A stretch of DNA of 64,000 nucleotides from Polycyclovorans sp964425915 (GCA_964425915.1 CAYROO010000008.1:1-64000), one strand, 5' to 3'; positions 8,191 through 17,703 are shown, counted from the first letter of the stretch. The notes: generated by a model from the sequence alone, not told the origin. Program-made: numbers and translations.

Positions 8191-8952
8191 TCAGAACCGC
8201 CAGCCAAAACCGAAGCTGATGTTGGGCCAGAGCTTGAAATCGTCGGCCTCCTGATTGGCGTCATTCTCTGCCGTCCGCAGCTCGTCCTGGAACACCTGAT
8301 CCTGCGGAGACCCGTCGCCCACGGTGAACCCGCCAGCACCGCACTGGGGTGCTGATCCCGCCACCACCTGCGCGGTGCCTGAGCCCGCCAACTTGGCCTT
8401 GGGCGCCCCCGAGAACATGACCCCGATGTCGAAGGTGCCGAAAAAGCCCTTGTCGGCATTCATGTTGCCGCCCCAACCGATGCCCAAATATGGCGCGCTG
8501 CTTCTCCAGTCGATCAGTCCATCGATCGACAGAGGCGCCCCTGCGCCAGAAGCATAGGTGCAATCCCCCACCTCGAAAGTGCCGCCGGCATCCTGCGCAT
8601 TGAGATCAAGCTCGTTGCCGTTGGACAACAGTCCCGCCGTCACGCGGAAGGCGCCCCGGAACGGATGCCAATCGCCCATCAGTCCCAGGCTGGACAGCTT
8701 GAGCTCGGCGTCATAGGTCAGATTGTCCTCGTCGTCCTCGAACTCGTCGTCATAGCTGAACCCGTTGTAGACGCCGCGCAGATTAAAGCGATCACCGACC
8801 GGCACTCCGACCGATATCCCCAAACCCATCAGGATGGAAGCATTCAGAGAAACCCCGACGGCCCGGGGTGGGCTGATGAACGACTCTGCCGCCGCGACAC
8901 CAGAGCACAGCAGCGTGGTGGCCGCCAGGGCCACCGGAAGTTTGGTGAACAT
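8191..8952 (-). CDS. Predicted outer-membrane beta-barrel protein
   Basis: A 253-residue exported protein with a clear Sec signal peptide (about residues 1-22, ending in VAAAE). Alternating polar/hydrophobic strands and a terminal FGFGWRF follow; the C-terminal aromatic residue is a BAM recognition signature. The size suggests an 8- to 10-strand barrel of the OmpW/OmpA-barrel kind, but no specific family was recognised. An acidic loop (DDEFEDDEDN, about residue 70) stands out and could bind cations. GGGAG precedes the start, and a strong terminator follows. It is a single-gene unit. Confidence 0.7.
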   Translation of the reverse strand: MFTKLPVALAATTLLCSGVAAAESFISPPRAVGVSLNASILMGLGISVGVPVGDRFNLRGVYNGFSYDDEFEDDEDNLTYDAELKLSSLGLMGDWHPFRGAFRVTAGLLSNGNELDLNAQDAGGTFEVGDCTYASGAGAPLSIDGLIDWRSSAPYLGIGWGGNMNADKGFFGTFDIGVMFSGAPKAKLAGSGTAQVVAGSAPQCGAGGFTVGDGSPQDQVFQDELRTAENDANQEADDFKLWPNISFGFGWRF

Positions 8953-9041
8953 GTTTTCTCCCTTGAAACGCCGTCAAATGCGGCGTTACGCCGAGTATCG
9001 CCGCCTGCAGCAGACCCGGCAATCCCCCGAAACCAACCGCC

Positions 9042-10538
9042 TCAGCGCTTGAACAGACTGGTGAACTTGATGATGCCGTTGATCGCCGAGATGGCGGCGT
9101 CGGGCATCTTGATCTCTTTGCCCAGCATCTGACCGATCATCTTCTTGTACTTGTCCGAGTAAGGCGGGAACATCAGGTTGGGATCGCCCAACGGGGGACC
9201 CTCCTCCACCACAGCACGCATATTGGAGCATTCGAGGAAGCTGAAACGTCCACCGATGCGGCCGGTGCCGCTGGAGTTGACCCCACCGAACGGCAGATGT
9301 GGATTGGTTCCGGACTGGATGAGGTTGTGATTGACCACGGTGCTGCCCGACGTGGTGTGCGTCAGGTACCAGTCAATGGCGCCGCGATCCTTGGCAAAGA
9401 TGTACAGACCCAATGGCTTGGGTCGACGGCGGATGGTGCTCAGCACCTCCTCGCGGCGGCTGAACGGCAGCACGCAGAGGATGGGGCCAAAGATCTCGTC
9501 CTGCATGATGCGCATGTCTTCAGTGACATCGGTGAGGATCGTCGGGGCGATGAACAGATCGTCGCGGTCGGTATCGCCGCCACAGGCCAACTTGGCGCCC
9601 TTGGCCAGCGCATCGTCGAGCAGGGCCTTGATGCGATCAAAGTGACGGGCGTTGACGATGCGCGGCAGATCCGGCGAGGCCTGGAAACCCTTGCCGTCGG
9701 CGTTATAGAGCGCATGCATCGACTTGCCCAGCGCATCGACGAAGGGCTGAGCAATGGCCGCGTCCACCAAGGCGTAGTCGGGTGCCAGGCACACCTGCCC
9801 GCAGTTGGCCACGCGACCCCAGGCAATCTTGCGTGCCGCATCCGGAATATCGGCCGAAGCATCAATGATGGTGGGGTTCTTGCCGCCCATCTCCAAGGTC
9901 ACCGAGGCGAAGTGCTCGGCAGCGGCCCGCATCACCAGCCGGCCCACTGCATGGCCGCCGATGAAGAAAATATGATTGAACGGCAGTTTCAGCAGCTCAC
10001 CGGCCACTTCAGGCCCACCCTGCACCACGGCGAACTCGTCGTCCGGGAATACGCTGGCCACGATATCCGCCAGCACCTGTGCCGAGCGCGGCGCCAGCTC
10101 CGACGGCTTCAGCAACATGGTGTTGCCGGCGGCGATGGCCCCCATCAGCGGCACCAGGCCAATGGCAATCGGCGCATTCCAGGTCGCCAGATTCAGCACC
10201 ACCCCCTTGGGCTCGTACTGCACGTAGCTCTTCTTGCCGAGGCTCATCAGCGAGCCCTTGACCGGATGTCGCCCCATCCAATCCTTGAGGTTGCGGGCAA
10301 TGAACTCGCCTTCGGACTTCACCATCAGCAACTGGGCGTCGATGTCGGTGTCGTTGAGCCGCAGTTCTGCGCGACCGGCTTCAAGAATCGCCGGGCGTGC
10401 GTCCATCACCGCCTTGACCAGGCGCCGAAGTTTGTCGGCACGCTGCTCTGCTGTTGAGGTAATGAGGGTCGGCGCCTTGGCCGCCAGGCGCTCGAACAGG
10501 TCGGTCAGCGCGGTATCGGATTTGAGTACGGCATTCAT
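9042..10538 (-). CDS. Aldehyde dehydrogenase, ALDH3-like
   Basis: A 498-residue NAD(P)-dependent aldehyde dehydrogenase. The general base Glu lies in LEMGGKNP and the nucleophilic Cys in ANCGQVCLAP. The C-terminal NSSGTGRIGGRFSFLECS segment is typical of class 3 (coniferyl/fatty aldehyde type) enzymes. The C-terminal extension after residue 460 may contact a membrane. It is the last gene of the leftward catabolic series, four bases after an SDR gene. The pairing suggests alcohol to aldehyde to acid oxidation, or removal of an aldehyde released by the aldolase encoded upstream. Substrate unknown. Confidence 0.88.
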   Translation of the reverse strand: MNAVLKSDTALTDLFERLAAKAPTLITSTAEQRADKLRRLVKAVMDARPAILEAGRAELRLNDTDIDAQLLMVKSEGEFIARNLKDWMGRHPVKGSLMSLGKKSYVQYEPKGVVLNLATWNAPIAIGLVPLMGAIAAGNTMLLKPSELAPRSAQVLADIVASVFPDDEFAVVQGGPEVAGELLKLPFNHIFFIGGHAVGRLVMRAAAEHFASVTLEMGGKNPTIIDASADIPDAARKIAWGRVANCGQVCLAPDYALVDAAIAQPFVDALGKSMHALYNADGKGFQASPDLPRIVNARHFDRIKALLDDALAKGAKLACGGDTDRDDLFIAPTILTDVTEDMRIMQDEIFGPILCVLPFSRREEVLSTIRRRPKPLGLYIFAKDRGAIDWYLTHTTSGSTVVNHNLIQSGTNPHLPFGGVNSSGTGRIGGRFSFLECSNMRAVVEEGPPLGDPNLMFPPYSDKYKKMIGQMLGKEIKMPDAAISAINGIIKFTSLFKR

Positions 10539-10542
10539 CGCA

Positions 10543-11409
10543 TCAGCCCTTGTATGAGGGGATCTTGAAACTCATGCGCATCATGCTTTCCAGCTGACTG
10601 TCGGACAGCAGCCGACGCATGACGCCCATCGGTTTGACGTCTTTGCCGAGGTACTCCATCGGCTTCCACTTCTTCTTCTTCAGGATCTGCAAGGTGCCGG
10701 CCAGCGCCTGCTCAGGGGTGCTGCCGGTCTTTTCCAGCATGTCCGGCAACACCTGCATCATCACGTGTCCGATCGGCGGGCCGTAGACCGCCTGAATCTC
10801 CGCCGGCTGCGCCGCCCAGCTGCGCTTGGTGTTTTCGTGCGAGTTGGCGGACATGCCTGTCAGCACGCCGCCAGGAATGATGGACGTCACCTGAATGCCG
10901 AATGGTGCCAGTTCATGGCGCAGGGTCAGCGTCATGCCATGAATGGCATGCTTGGTCATGTTGTAGATCCCGGCGCCCACCGGATTGGCGAGGATGGCGC
11001 CCGAGCTGTAGTTGGCAATGCGAGACCCCGGCGCGTTCTTGCGCAGCAGCGGCAGAAACGCCTGAATCACCCGCAGCTGACCGAAGGTGTTGATGTGGAA
11101 CAGTCGATCGGCGGCTTCCAGGTCCGCCCCTTCGAGCACCCCCACTGCGACATTGGCGACGCCGGCGACATTCATCAGCAGATCCAGTCCGCCTCCATTC
11201 AGCGCAGCAGCTACCTGCTGCGCACTGTCCCGGACCGAGTCCGTCTTCGACACATCCTGGTCGACCACAGTGACGTTGCCTTCGGTCTTCAGGTCGGTGG
11301 GCGCGCCCGGCAGCACACCGGCGAACACCCGCCAGCCGTCAGCCGACAGCGCCTTCACCAACAAATTGGCCTGGCCGACATTAGCGCCGGTGATGAATGC
11401 CGTTTTCAC
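10543..11409 (-). CDS. Short-chain dehydrogenase/reductase
   Basis: A 288-residue SDR. The cofactor motif reads TGANVGQA at the N-terminus, so the last glycine of the usual TGxxxGxG is replaced by Ala. NVAG follows, and the catalytic Tyr/Lys pair is in YNMTKHA. I chose the GTG at 11409 because GGGGGAG precedes it at eight bases and the dinucleotide-binding fold begins directly after; the longer frame to 11544 adds an unstructured leader. It lies between DUF1329 and the ALDH gene. It is probably an alcohol dehydrogenase or ketoreductase for the same substrate, which is unknown. Confidence 0.83.
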   Translation of the reverse strand: MKTAFITGANVGQANLLVKALSADGWRVFAGVLPGAPTDLKTEGNVTVVDQDVSKTDSVRDSAQQVAAALNGGGLDLLMNVAGVANVAVGVLEGADLEAADRLFHINTFGQLRVIQAFLPLLRKNAPGSRIANYSSGAILANPVGAGIYNMTKHAIHGMTLTLRHELAPFGIQVTSIIPGGVLTGMSANSHENTKRSWAAQPAEIQAVYGPPIGHVMMQVLPDMLEKTGSTPEQALAGTLQILKKKKWKPMEYLGKDVKPMGVMRRLLSDSQLESMMRMSFKIPSYKG

Positions 11410-11432
11410 GATTTCGCTCCCCCACAAATAAG

Positions 11433-11456
11433 GTGGGGCGGCTGACGCCGCCCCAC
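11433..11456. repeat. Perfect 10-bp inverted repeat between DUF1329 and SDR genes
   Basis: GTGGGGCGGC and its reverse complement are separated by a four-base loop, in the 65-base gap just ahead of the SDR ribosome-binding site. No T-tract follows on the minus strand, so it is not a canonical terminator. It could be an mRNA-stabilising or attenuating hairpin in the polycistronic transcript. Confidence 0.6.
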
Positions 11457-11474
11457 GATGGTTACCGCACGGTC

Positions 11475-12842
11475 TCAGTGACCGCCGCGTGCCGCAGCCT
11501 GCGGGCTGAACATGGCCGGGGTCAACGGCAGGTTGATCCGCCACCAGTCATCGCCGCGCTCGTTGACCAGGTAGCCTGCCTCGTAGGCCTTGGCGGTCAG
11601 GTCGTGGTAGATCGACGCGCCGCGATGGAAGGTCGAGGATTCCTGCGAATAGAAGTAGTTGACGAATGCCACCCGCCACAGCTCACCACGGGCGTCATAG
11701 TTGTCGGCCCACAGCGCAATCCAGGTGTCCTCATCGGCATACAGGCGGCGTTTGCTGTAGACGTGACGCATGCCGTCCTTGAGGTACCCCTCGACAATCC
11801 AGACCCGGTGCAGCTCATAGCGCACGTAGTCCGGATTGATGGTGTTCGGCGTGATCAGCTCGTCGTAGCTCAGGCTGGGATCGTTGATCTTGAAGTTGTG
11901 GTACGGCACGTACATTTCGGTCTTGCCGACCAGCTTCCAGGTGTAACGCTCGGGTGAGCCGTTGAACACGTAGTCGTCGTCGACCGTGCGCATGCCCGCG
12001 GGCGGCACCGGGTAGTCGCAGCACACTTCCGGCGCCTGACGGACGCGGCGGATGCCGGGCTGGTACTGCCAGGACTGCGTCGCATCATTGGCGAAATTGT
12101 TGGGCTGATAGCCCACCGCCACAAAACCCTTGTCGCGCTCCGGCAACTGGTAGCCGGTGTAGAAGTAGGCGTTGATCTTGTCGGTGAAGCGGCGGCGCTC
12201 CTTGGGGTCGTTCATCAGGTTCATGGTCATGAACTTGTTGCGACCCCAGGCGATACTGCCGTTGGCATAGACGTTGGCGATGTCGGTCACCGCCTTTTCG
12301 GTCCAGGCACGATGCGGGTTGATGATGTTCCAGATCGCTTCCAGGCCGGTATCCGCAAACGGGAAGGGGATCACCCCACCAATCGCATCCACGCCCAAGC
12401 CGTCATCCACCAGTTTGCCCTCCACCGCATTCTTCTTGACGGTGTCACACACCCAGGGCTGGAACCCGAAGTCGCGATGACTCGGGTAGACGTTCATCTT
12501 GTAGGACTCGGGGTACTGCTTGAACAGCGCCTTTTGGCCCTCGGTCAACTTGTCGGCGTACTGCGACATGTTCTGCGCCGTAATGGTGAACAGCGGCTTT
12601 TCATCGGCATACGGCCCCGGCTCGTAGCCGTAGGGCTTGCTCTGGCCGGGCCAGGTGCCCACCCATTTGCCGGTGTATTCGGCGACGCCGCTTTCCGAGC
12701 CAGCCCGCTCTGCTCCCATGCAGGTGAGCTTGTCACCATCGAGTTGGGCGACCTTGTCGGCCGCGCTCTGGGCAGCGGCAGGCAAGGCCACCACCGACAA
12801 TCCCATCGCCAGTACACCCAGCGCACTGCGCATTGCCTTCAT
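11475..12842 (-). CDS. DUF1329 family exported protein
   Basis: A 455-residue protein with a Sec signal peptide (residues 1-24, ending in PAAAQ) and the DUF1329 body rich in Trp/Tyr, including AWTEKAVTDIANVYANGS and RRVWIVEGYLKDGMRHVYSKRRLY. The family is periplasmic or outer-membrane associated, related in fold to LolA/LolB-like lipid carriers. It repeatedly co-occurs with MMPL transporters and YCF48 proteins in lipid or aromatic catabolic clusters. That pair lies 18 kb away here (30914-34482). AGGAGGAG precedes the start. A role in binding or passing a hydrophobic substrate through the envelope is inference. Confidence 0.85.
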   Translation of the reverse strand: MKAMRSALGVLAMGLSVVALPAAAQSAADKVAQLDGDKLTCMGAERAGSESGVAEYTGKWVGTWPGQSKPYGYEPGPYADEKPLFTITAQNMSQYADKLTEGQKALFKQYPESYKMNVYPSHRDFGFQPWVCDTVKKNAVEGKLVDDGLGVDAIGGVIPFPFADTGLEAIWNIINPHRAWTEKAVTDIANVYANGSIAWGRNKFMTMNLMNDPKERRRFTDKINAYFYTGYQLPERDKGFVAVGYQPNNFANDATQSWQYQPGIRRVRQAPEVCCDYPVPPAGMRTVDDDYVFNGSPERYTWKLVGKTEMYVPYHNFKINDPSLSYDELITPNTINPDYVRYELHRVWIVEGYLKDGMRHVYSKRRLYADEDTWIALWADNYDARGELWRVAFVNYFYSQESSTFHRGASIYHDLTAKAYEAGYLVNERGDDWWRINLPLTPAMFSPQAAARGGH

Positions 12843-12949
12843 CTTGAACTCTCCTCCTCAAACCTCGTGTGAACCGCGAATACCGGCGTTGTCTGCGGAC
12901 GTTCTCAGAGCCTCTAACGGGCGTCATCCTCCGCTTGGACGAGACCTTG

Positions 12950-13273
12950 TCAGACCGGTGGGGCAATCTCCAACTGCAGGCCATCCAGGGCCTCGTCCAT
13001 CGGAATCTGGCAGGACAGTCGCGAGGTCGGCCGCAACTCGACGAAATCGCTGATGGCTTCCAGCATGGCTGCCTCATCCTCGCCTTTCGGCGGCAGCCGA
13101 TCGGCCCAGGCGGGATCCACGTAAACATGGCAGGTACCGCAGGACATCGCGCCCCCACAGGTGCCTTCGATACCGGTGTCGGCATCCCGCAAGCTATCCA
13201 TCAGCGCGCAGCCGGAGGTCGCCTGTAGTCGCTGCGCCGATCCGTCCCGCCCCGTCACCACCACATCCACCAT
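12950..13273 (-). CDS. [2Fe-2S] ferredoxin, adrenodoxin type
   Basis: A 107-residue electron carrier. Cluster ligands are in CGGAMSCGTCHVYV (C-x5-C-x2-C) and LSCQIP near the C-terminus, the vertebrate-type/adrenodoxin pattern used with P450s and some Rieske oxygenases. The ATG at 13273 (MVDVVVTG) has AGAGGG upstream; the frame extends further but without family similarity. It lies directly downstream of the Rieske oxygenase gene and is the likely electron donor. No ferredoxin reductase gene is adjacent. Confidence 0.88.
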   Translation of the reverse strand: MVDVVVTGRDGSAQRLQATSGCALMDSLRDADTGIEGTCGGAMSCGTCHVYVDPAWADRLPPKGEDEAAMLEAISDFVELRPTSRLSCQIPMDEALDGLQLEIAPPV

Positions 13274-13350
13274 TGGACACCCTCTGAAAATGAAACTGCG
13301 CCCGTTCCGACAGCGCGGAGCCGGGCGCAGATTGAAACCTTGCCCTGCGC

Positions 13351-14361
13351 TTAGATCTTGTCCGAGGCCTCGTGGCCGGGATAGAACTGCTTGAACCATT
13401 TGCGGAAGGGCAGCACCGGACCATCGCCGTCGCACAGCAGCGGGTTGGGCCGATACTTCTTGTTGTTCCAGACAATGAAGTCGACGCTTTCGAAGCCGGC
13501 ACTTTCCTCGCCTTCAGCGGCACCGATCATGTGATCGATCACCTTCTTCGAGGCCTGCAACTCCGGCGTACCCTCGTCGTAGTCGACATGGCGGAACGAC
13601 ATGTTCATCTGCGTCTTCTCGAGGCTGATCGGCACCGAGTACGAGATCATCGTCGCCGTGATGCCGTGCTGGTTGAAACGCATCACGTTCAGCCCCGGCC
13701 CATAGGCCGTACCGACGATATAGCCCTGGCCGATGTCCAGATGCATGATCGGACCATCGTACTTGGCGCTCACCGGGGGAATGCCGGGTGCACCGTGCAG
13801 GAACTTCAGATGGGCGACATCCACCCCGTTCTCTGCGATCTCCTGGATGCAGGTATCCGCGGTCCAGGACCCACGACGGTTGCCGGCGTAACCGGTGGCG
13901 TCTTCCATCTCGGGGATATACGGCAGCTCGAAGCTGGGGGGTTCGCACTGCGGGTGGTACCACGCCCACAGCATCCCGTACTTCTCAACCATCGGCAGGG
14001 TCCGCAGGATGGCCTGCTTCTTGGCGATCGGCGGCATGATCTTGGCGTAGGGAATGCTCTTGCACCAACCGGCAGTGTCATATTCCCAGTGGTGGAACGG
14101 GCAGCGCAGATGCTCGCCGCAGACCTTGCCGCCGTGACCCATGTGCGCACCCAGGTGCGGGCAATACGGATCCGACATGCCCGGCTTGCCGGACTCGGTG
14201 CGGAACAGCACCCACTCCTGGTCAAACACGAACACATTGCGCAGCTCACCTGGCTTCAGGTTTTCTGCGTAATCGATGAAGAACCAACCCACCGGGATTG
14301 GAAACGGGCAGCGCTCCAGGCTCTGTGATTCGAGCAACTGCTTCAGATTGATATCACCCAT
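13351..14361 (-). CDS. Rieske non-haem iron oxygenase, KshA/DAF-36-like
   Basis: A 336-residue oxygenase alpha subunit. The N-terminal Rieske domain binds [2Fe-2S] through YCPHLGAHMGHGG (C-x-H) and LRCPFHHWEYD (C-x2-H). The catalytic domain has the mononuclear iron motif ENGVDVAHLKFLHG (D-x2-H-x4-H). Proteins of this architecture include 3-ketosteroid 9-alpha-hydroxylase KshA and the sterol 7-desaturase DAF-36, and overall similarity looks closer to these than to ring-hydroxylating dioxygenases. GGAGGAG precedes the ATG. With ferredoxin next to it and Ltp2-like and IpdF-like genes nearby, a steroid or sterol-like substrate is plausible but unproven. Confidence 0.85.
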   Translation of the reverse strand: MGDINLKQLLESQSLERCPFPIPVGWFFIDYAENLKPGELRNVFVFDQEWVLFRTESGKPGMSDPYCPHLGAHMGHGGKVCGEHLRCPFHHWEYDTAGWCKSIPYAKIMPPIAKKQAILRTLPMVEKYGMLWAWYHPQCEPPSFELPYIPEMEDATGYAGNRRGSWTADTCIQEIAENGVDVAHLKFLHGAPGIPPVSAKYDGPIMHLDIGQGYIVGTAYGPGLNVMRFNQHGITATMISYSVPISLEKTQMNMSFRHVDYDEGTPELQASKKVIDHMIGAAEGEESAGFESVDFIVWNNKKYRPNPLLCDGDGPVLPFRKWFKQFYPGHEASDKI

Positions 14362-14454
14362 TGCTGACGACTCCTCCTGCTGCTGGCGACCGGCAGGCAC
14401 CATGGCCTGTCGGGGTGTAGGACCGGATCATGCGCTGTCTTGCAACGGCCCTGC

Positions 14455-15891
14455 CTACTCCATAGAGGTGAAATCGTCGGCCCCATCCGCCTGAAACACC
14501 ACGGCGCCCTGCTGCCAAACCATGCCCGGAGTAACGGCAGCAAGGTCATCACGCAGGGCGGCCCACGGGGCCGGCAACAGGCACAGGTCGGCCGCCATAC
14601 CCACCGCCATCTTGCGCGGGACGACCGGCGACGCCAGCGCGCCGAGATATCCAGACAGGGCCTGTTCCGGGGTCAGCGCCTCCTCCGGGCCGAGCACCGC
14701 GCCACCGGCGGTGGCGCGGGTCACCGCTGCCTGCATGCCGACCCAGGGGTTCAAGGCGCCATAGGGCGCATCGCTGCTCAGTGCGATGCCGACGCCGGCC
14801 TGCTGCAATCCCCGCAAGCGATACAACCAGGGCTGATCGTCGGCCGGTACCGTGGCGCGATAGCGGTCTCCGCGTCCGGCAATGAAGGCCGGCTGGGTCA
14901 CCACCGGCAGTCGCAAGCGTGCCAGCAGCGCCGCCAGGTCCGGCGGTGCCAGCGCGGCGTGCTCAATGCGATCAGCCGGCACCACCCCGGCCATCTCCAG
15001 CGCCGACAGCGCAAACACCAACTCGGTGGCCGTCACGCAGTGAAAGGCGGCGCCACGACCGGCTGCGTGCGCCTCCCGAATACGCGCCACCACCTCATCC
15101 AGTTCCGGCAGGTCGTGCTCGTGCAGGTGAAACTTGCGCGCTCCAAGTCGCAGTCCGGAGTGGGCGGGCGGTGCCACGTTGAGGCTGTCATCGCCCATCA
15201 CCATCACCTGCTGCCGCAGCGCCCCGCCGGCTTGCGCCAGCGCCAGCGCCGCCCAAGTGTCCTGATCGTTGCTGGCACTGGTATCGGTGACCGCCGTGAC
15301 CCCCCAGGCCAACAGCTGGCGACTGACAGCCCCAAGATCCGGGCGCTGCCCACCCCAACGCGCCCGCAGCCAGTCATCGGCGTCGAGGACCCGCCCTGTG
15401 GGTATCCCGTTGGCACGCTCCACGGGGGCGTCCTCGGACAGCGGCCCCAACCGCGCCAAGGCGGCCGAGTTCAACACCCACAGCCGGCCGGTGCGGTGCT
15501 GCAGCCGGACCGGCCGATCCGGCAGCAGGGCATCGAGATGGTCGCGCTGCAATGGCTGCTCATGCCCCGTGACGCTGTCGTCAAAGCCGACGCCGCGCAG
15601 CATCTGTCCCGGTGCCAGCCGGGCAGCGGCGGTGCGCAAGGCCGCGCCCAGATCGGCCAGCGACGCCACCGCAGGCGGCGCACAGTTCACCGAGGCCTGG
15701 GCAGCGGCGGTGGCATAAAGATGCACATGATGGTCCCGCAGGGCCGGAATCAGGGCCCTGCGGCGCGCCAGCACCTCGGGCTCGCCCGCCCTGCGCGGCA
15801 GTCGCGCGGCAACCGCCACCACCCGGCCCTCAGAAACCCGCACATCGGCGCGGCGGGCGCCGAAATCCAACTCGGCATCGCGGATCAGCAT
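14455..15891 (-). CDS. Amidohydrolase family metal-dependent hydrolase (YtcJ-like)
   Basis: A 478-residue hydrolase of the amidohydrolase superfamily. The metal site HxH is in RDHHVHLY (about residue 53), with further ligand candidates in FHCVTATE, RIEHAAL and ALSSDAPYG. This fits the YtcJ/amidohydrolase-3 group. The ATG at 15891 overlaps the end of the CoA-transferase gene by seven bases, indicating coupled translation. It probably opens a lactone, amide or similar ring in the pathway substrate, but no specific reaction can be assigned. Confidence 0.8.
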   Translation of the reverse strand: MLIRDAELDFGARRADVRVSEGRVVAVAARLPRRAGEPEVLARRRALIPALRDHHVHLYATAAAQASVNCAPPAVASLADLGAALRTAAARLAPGQMLRGVGFDDSVTGHEQPLQRDHLDALLPDRPVRLQHRTGRLWVLNSAALARLGPLSEDAPVERANGIPTGRVLDADDWLRARWGGQRPDLGAVSRQLLAWGVTAVTDTSASNDQDTWAALALAQAGGALRQQVMVMGDDSLNVAPPAHSGLRLGARKFHLHEHDLPELDEVVARIREAHAAGRGAAFHCVTATELVFALSALEMAGVVPADRIEHAALAPPDLAALLARLRLPVVTQPAFIAGRGDRYRATVPADDQPWLYRLRGLQQAGVGIALSSDAPYGALNPWVGMQAAVTRATAGGAVLGPEEALTPEQALSGYLGALASPVVPRKMAVGMAADLCLLPAPWAALRDDLAAVTPGMVWQQGAVVFQADGADDFTSME

Positions 15892-17225
15892 GCCCAGCGG
15901 GACCAGACGGCGGCGGTATCGGCGCCGATCGCGCCGGCGATGGCGGCAGGCGGCGGCGCCATGGGCGCCTCCACGTCGCCACCGTGCACAGTCCAGGCGC
16001 GATGACGGGCACGGCGCGCCTCCGCGGTCGGCGGCAGCTCGTGACGCAACACCGTATTCACCGTGCCCGCCAGTGACAGCGCCAGTAGCCGCGCGCCCCC
16101 TTGACGCCAAGCGCTCCAGGCCGCCAGGGCGGCATGCAGGCCGGTGACGGGATCGGCGATGGCATCGCCAACGAAGGCCTGCGCTCCGGTGGTCTCATGC
16201 AGGAGCGCACTCAGGCCTGCCGCCACCCCGGCGTCGTCGCCAAAGGCCACCCAGTCGCCCTGGGGATCCGCACGTCCATGCCCGCTGAGACTCACCCAGA
16301 CACGGCCCGCGCGCGCGGCCAACCAATCCTCTGCCACCAGCCCGAGCTGACGCAGCGCCCGCGGTCGCGAGCCTTCCAGAATGATGTCCGCCTGCGCCGC
16401 CAGCGCCTGCAAGCCCGCGCGGCCCTCGGCTGTGGCGAAGTCCAAGGCGGCCATGTACTTGCCGGCATTCAGCCGGTTGAAGAAGGCGCTCGGCCCACGG
16501 CGTGCGCCGTCCGGCCGGCTGCTGCTTTCCAGTTTCACCACCTCGGCGCCGCAACGCCGCAGTAGATCCCCGCACAGCGGCCCCGCCCAGAGCGCGGTGA
16601 GATCCAACACCCGCGGCGGCCGTGACGGTAGCGCTGTGGGTGTCCCGCAGTCGAGCGCGACACACCAGGTCTGTGCCGGTGGCAGAACATCTGCGGCCAC
16701 GGCCAGGCCCAGCTCGCGCCCACTGGACACCAGCGCCGCGACCCGCTGCATCGCCACCGCGCGCGCCACCGCCGCCCAGTCCTGAGCCGCGACCGGGGCA
16801 TCCAGCCAGGCCGGCATCAGATCCCAGTCCTCGGGGCGCGCCAGATTGAGGGCAAGGCCGCCGTCCGCCGCCGTCAGCAGCTGGCAACTGCCGCCCGCCG
16901 ACACCGCGCCGGCTCGGCGATGCCCGAAGTCCGCCGCCCGCGCGGTCAGTAGCGCGGCACCGTCCAGGCCGGCCCAGTCGCCCGACGGGGCCAGCGCCTT
17001 CAGGGCCGCAAGCAGCCCATCCGCCGCGGCCGCCAGTGGCGCGATGCAGGGCAGGGGCTCCGCCTCCGGCAGGCCCGTCAAAGCGGTCAGACCGCAGCGG
17101 GCGGCGCGCCGGGCCGGATGAACCGGCCGCAGGTCCAGCGGTGGCGGCGCCTGCCCCAAGTCCCGCAGTCGGGCTTCGGCATAGCGTTGGGCCAGAGATT
17201 CGGCAGGCAGCGACTCGGGGGACAT
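15885..17225 (-). CDS. Class III CoA-transferase (CaiB/BaiF)
   Basis: A 446-residue CoA-transferase. The recognisable CaiB/BaiF core is in the C-terminal half: VLDLTALWAGPLCGDLLRRCGAEVVKLE, then FFNRLNAGK and the catalytic Asp candidate in DAIADPVTGLHAAL. The first 200 residues are a poorly conserved, Ala-rich version of the fold, so it may be a divergent family member. It would transfer CoA between acids without ATP. It overlaps the amidohydrolase gene and follows the SRPBCC gene by 34 bases. Confidence 0.8.
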   Translation of the reverse strand: MSPESLPAESLAQRYAEARLRDLGQAPPPLDLRPVHPARRAARCGLTALTGLPEAEPLPCIAPLAAAADGLLAALKALAPSGDWAGLDGAALLTARAADFGHRRAGAVSAGGSCQLLTAADGGLALNLARPEDWDLMPAWLDAPVAAQDWAAVARAVAMQRVAALVSSGRELGLAVAADVLPPAQTWCVALDCGTPTALPSRPPRVLDLTALWAGPLCGDLLRRCGAEVVKLESSSRPDGARRGPSAFFNRLNAGKYMAALDFATAEGRAGLQALAAQADIILEGSRPRALRQLGLVAEDWLAARAGRVWVSLSGHGRADPQGDWVAFGDDAGVAAGLSALLHETTGAQAFVGDAIADPVTGLHAALAAWSAWRQGGARLLALSLAGTVNTVLRHELPPTAEARRARHRAWTVHGGDVEAPMAPPPAAIAGAIGADTAAVWSRWAC

Positions 17226-17259
17226 GCCCCAGTCAACCAGATCGTCGCGGCGCTGGGAA

Positions 17260-17703
17260 TCAGCCGGCAGCGTGCACAGCCTCGGCGCGCGCCTTGAGAC
17301 CGTCGGCCATACCGGTGAATCCGCGGGTCAGGCCCTTGCGCATCAGCCGGGCAATGACGCTGCCGAGCCAGCCGCCCAGCTCGAAATGGGAGTGGTAGCG
17401 GGTACCACCGCTTGCCAGCGGGGTCAGGCGCTGGATGCGATGGCTGCGCAAGGTGCCCAGCGGCACCGGCTTCACCCGGTAGCCGAACATCACCCCCGGT
17501 GCCAGCTCGGTCACCCATTCGCGTTGGAACTGTGGCTTGCCGGTGAGCATCACCTGCATCTCGATGGCGCCGCCCACCCGCAGGTCACATTGAGCCTCCG
17601 GCACGAAGGGGTTCCATTCACCGTAGCGGGCGAAGTCCGTCAGCACCCGCCACACCACGTCCGGTGGCGCATCGATATCGCGTTGCAAATCAAGTGTGAA
17701 CAT
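17260..17703 (-). CDS. SRPBCC (START/Bet v1-like) domain protein
   Basis: A 147-residue protein with the helix-grip fold pattern DIDAPPDVVWRVLTDFARYGEWNPFVP at the start and a long C-terminal helix. SRPBCC proteins bind hydrophobic ligands; some are cyclases or aromatases. No catalytic residues can be assigned. Its start overlaps the 3' end of the acyl-CoA synthetase gene by 14 bases, so the two are translated together. Possibly a substrate-binding or cyclase partner in the pathway. Confidence 0.8.
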   Translation of the reverse strand: MFTLDLQRDIDAPPDVVWRVLTDFARYGEWNPFVPEAQCDLRVGGAIEMQVMLTGKPQFQREWVTELAPGVMFGYRVKPVPLGTLRSHRIQRLTPLASGGTRYHSHFELGGWLGSVIARLMRKGLTRGFTGMADGLKARAEAVHAAG

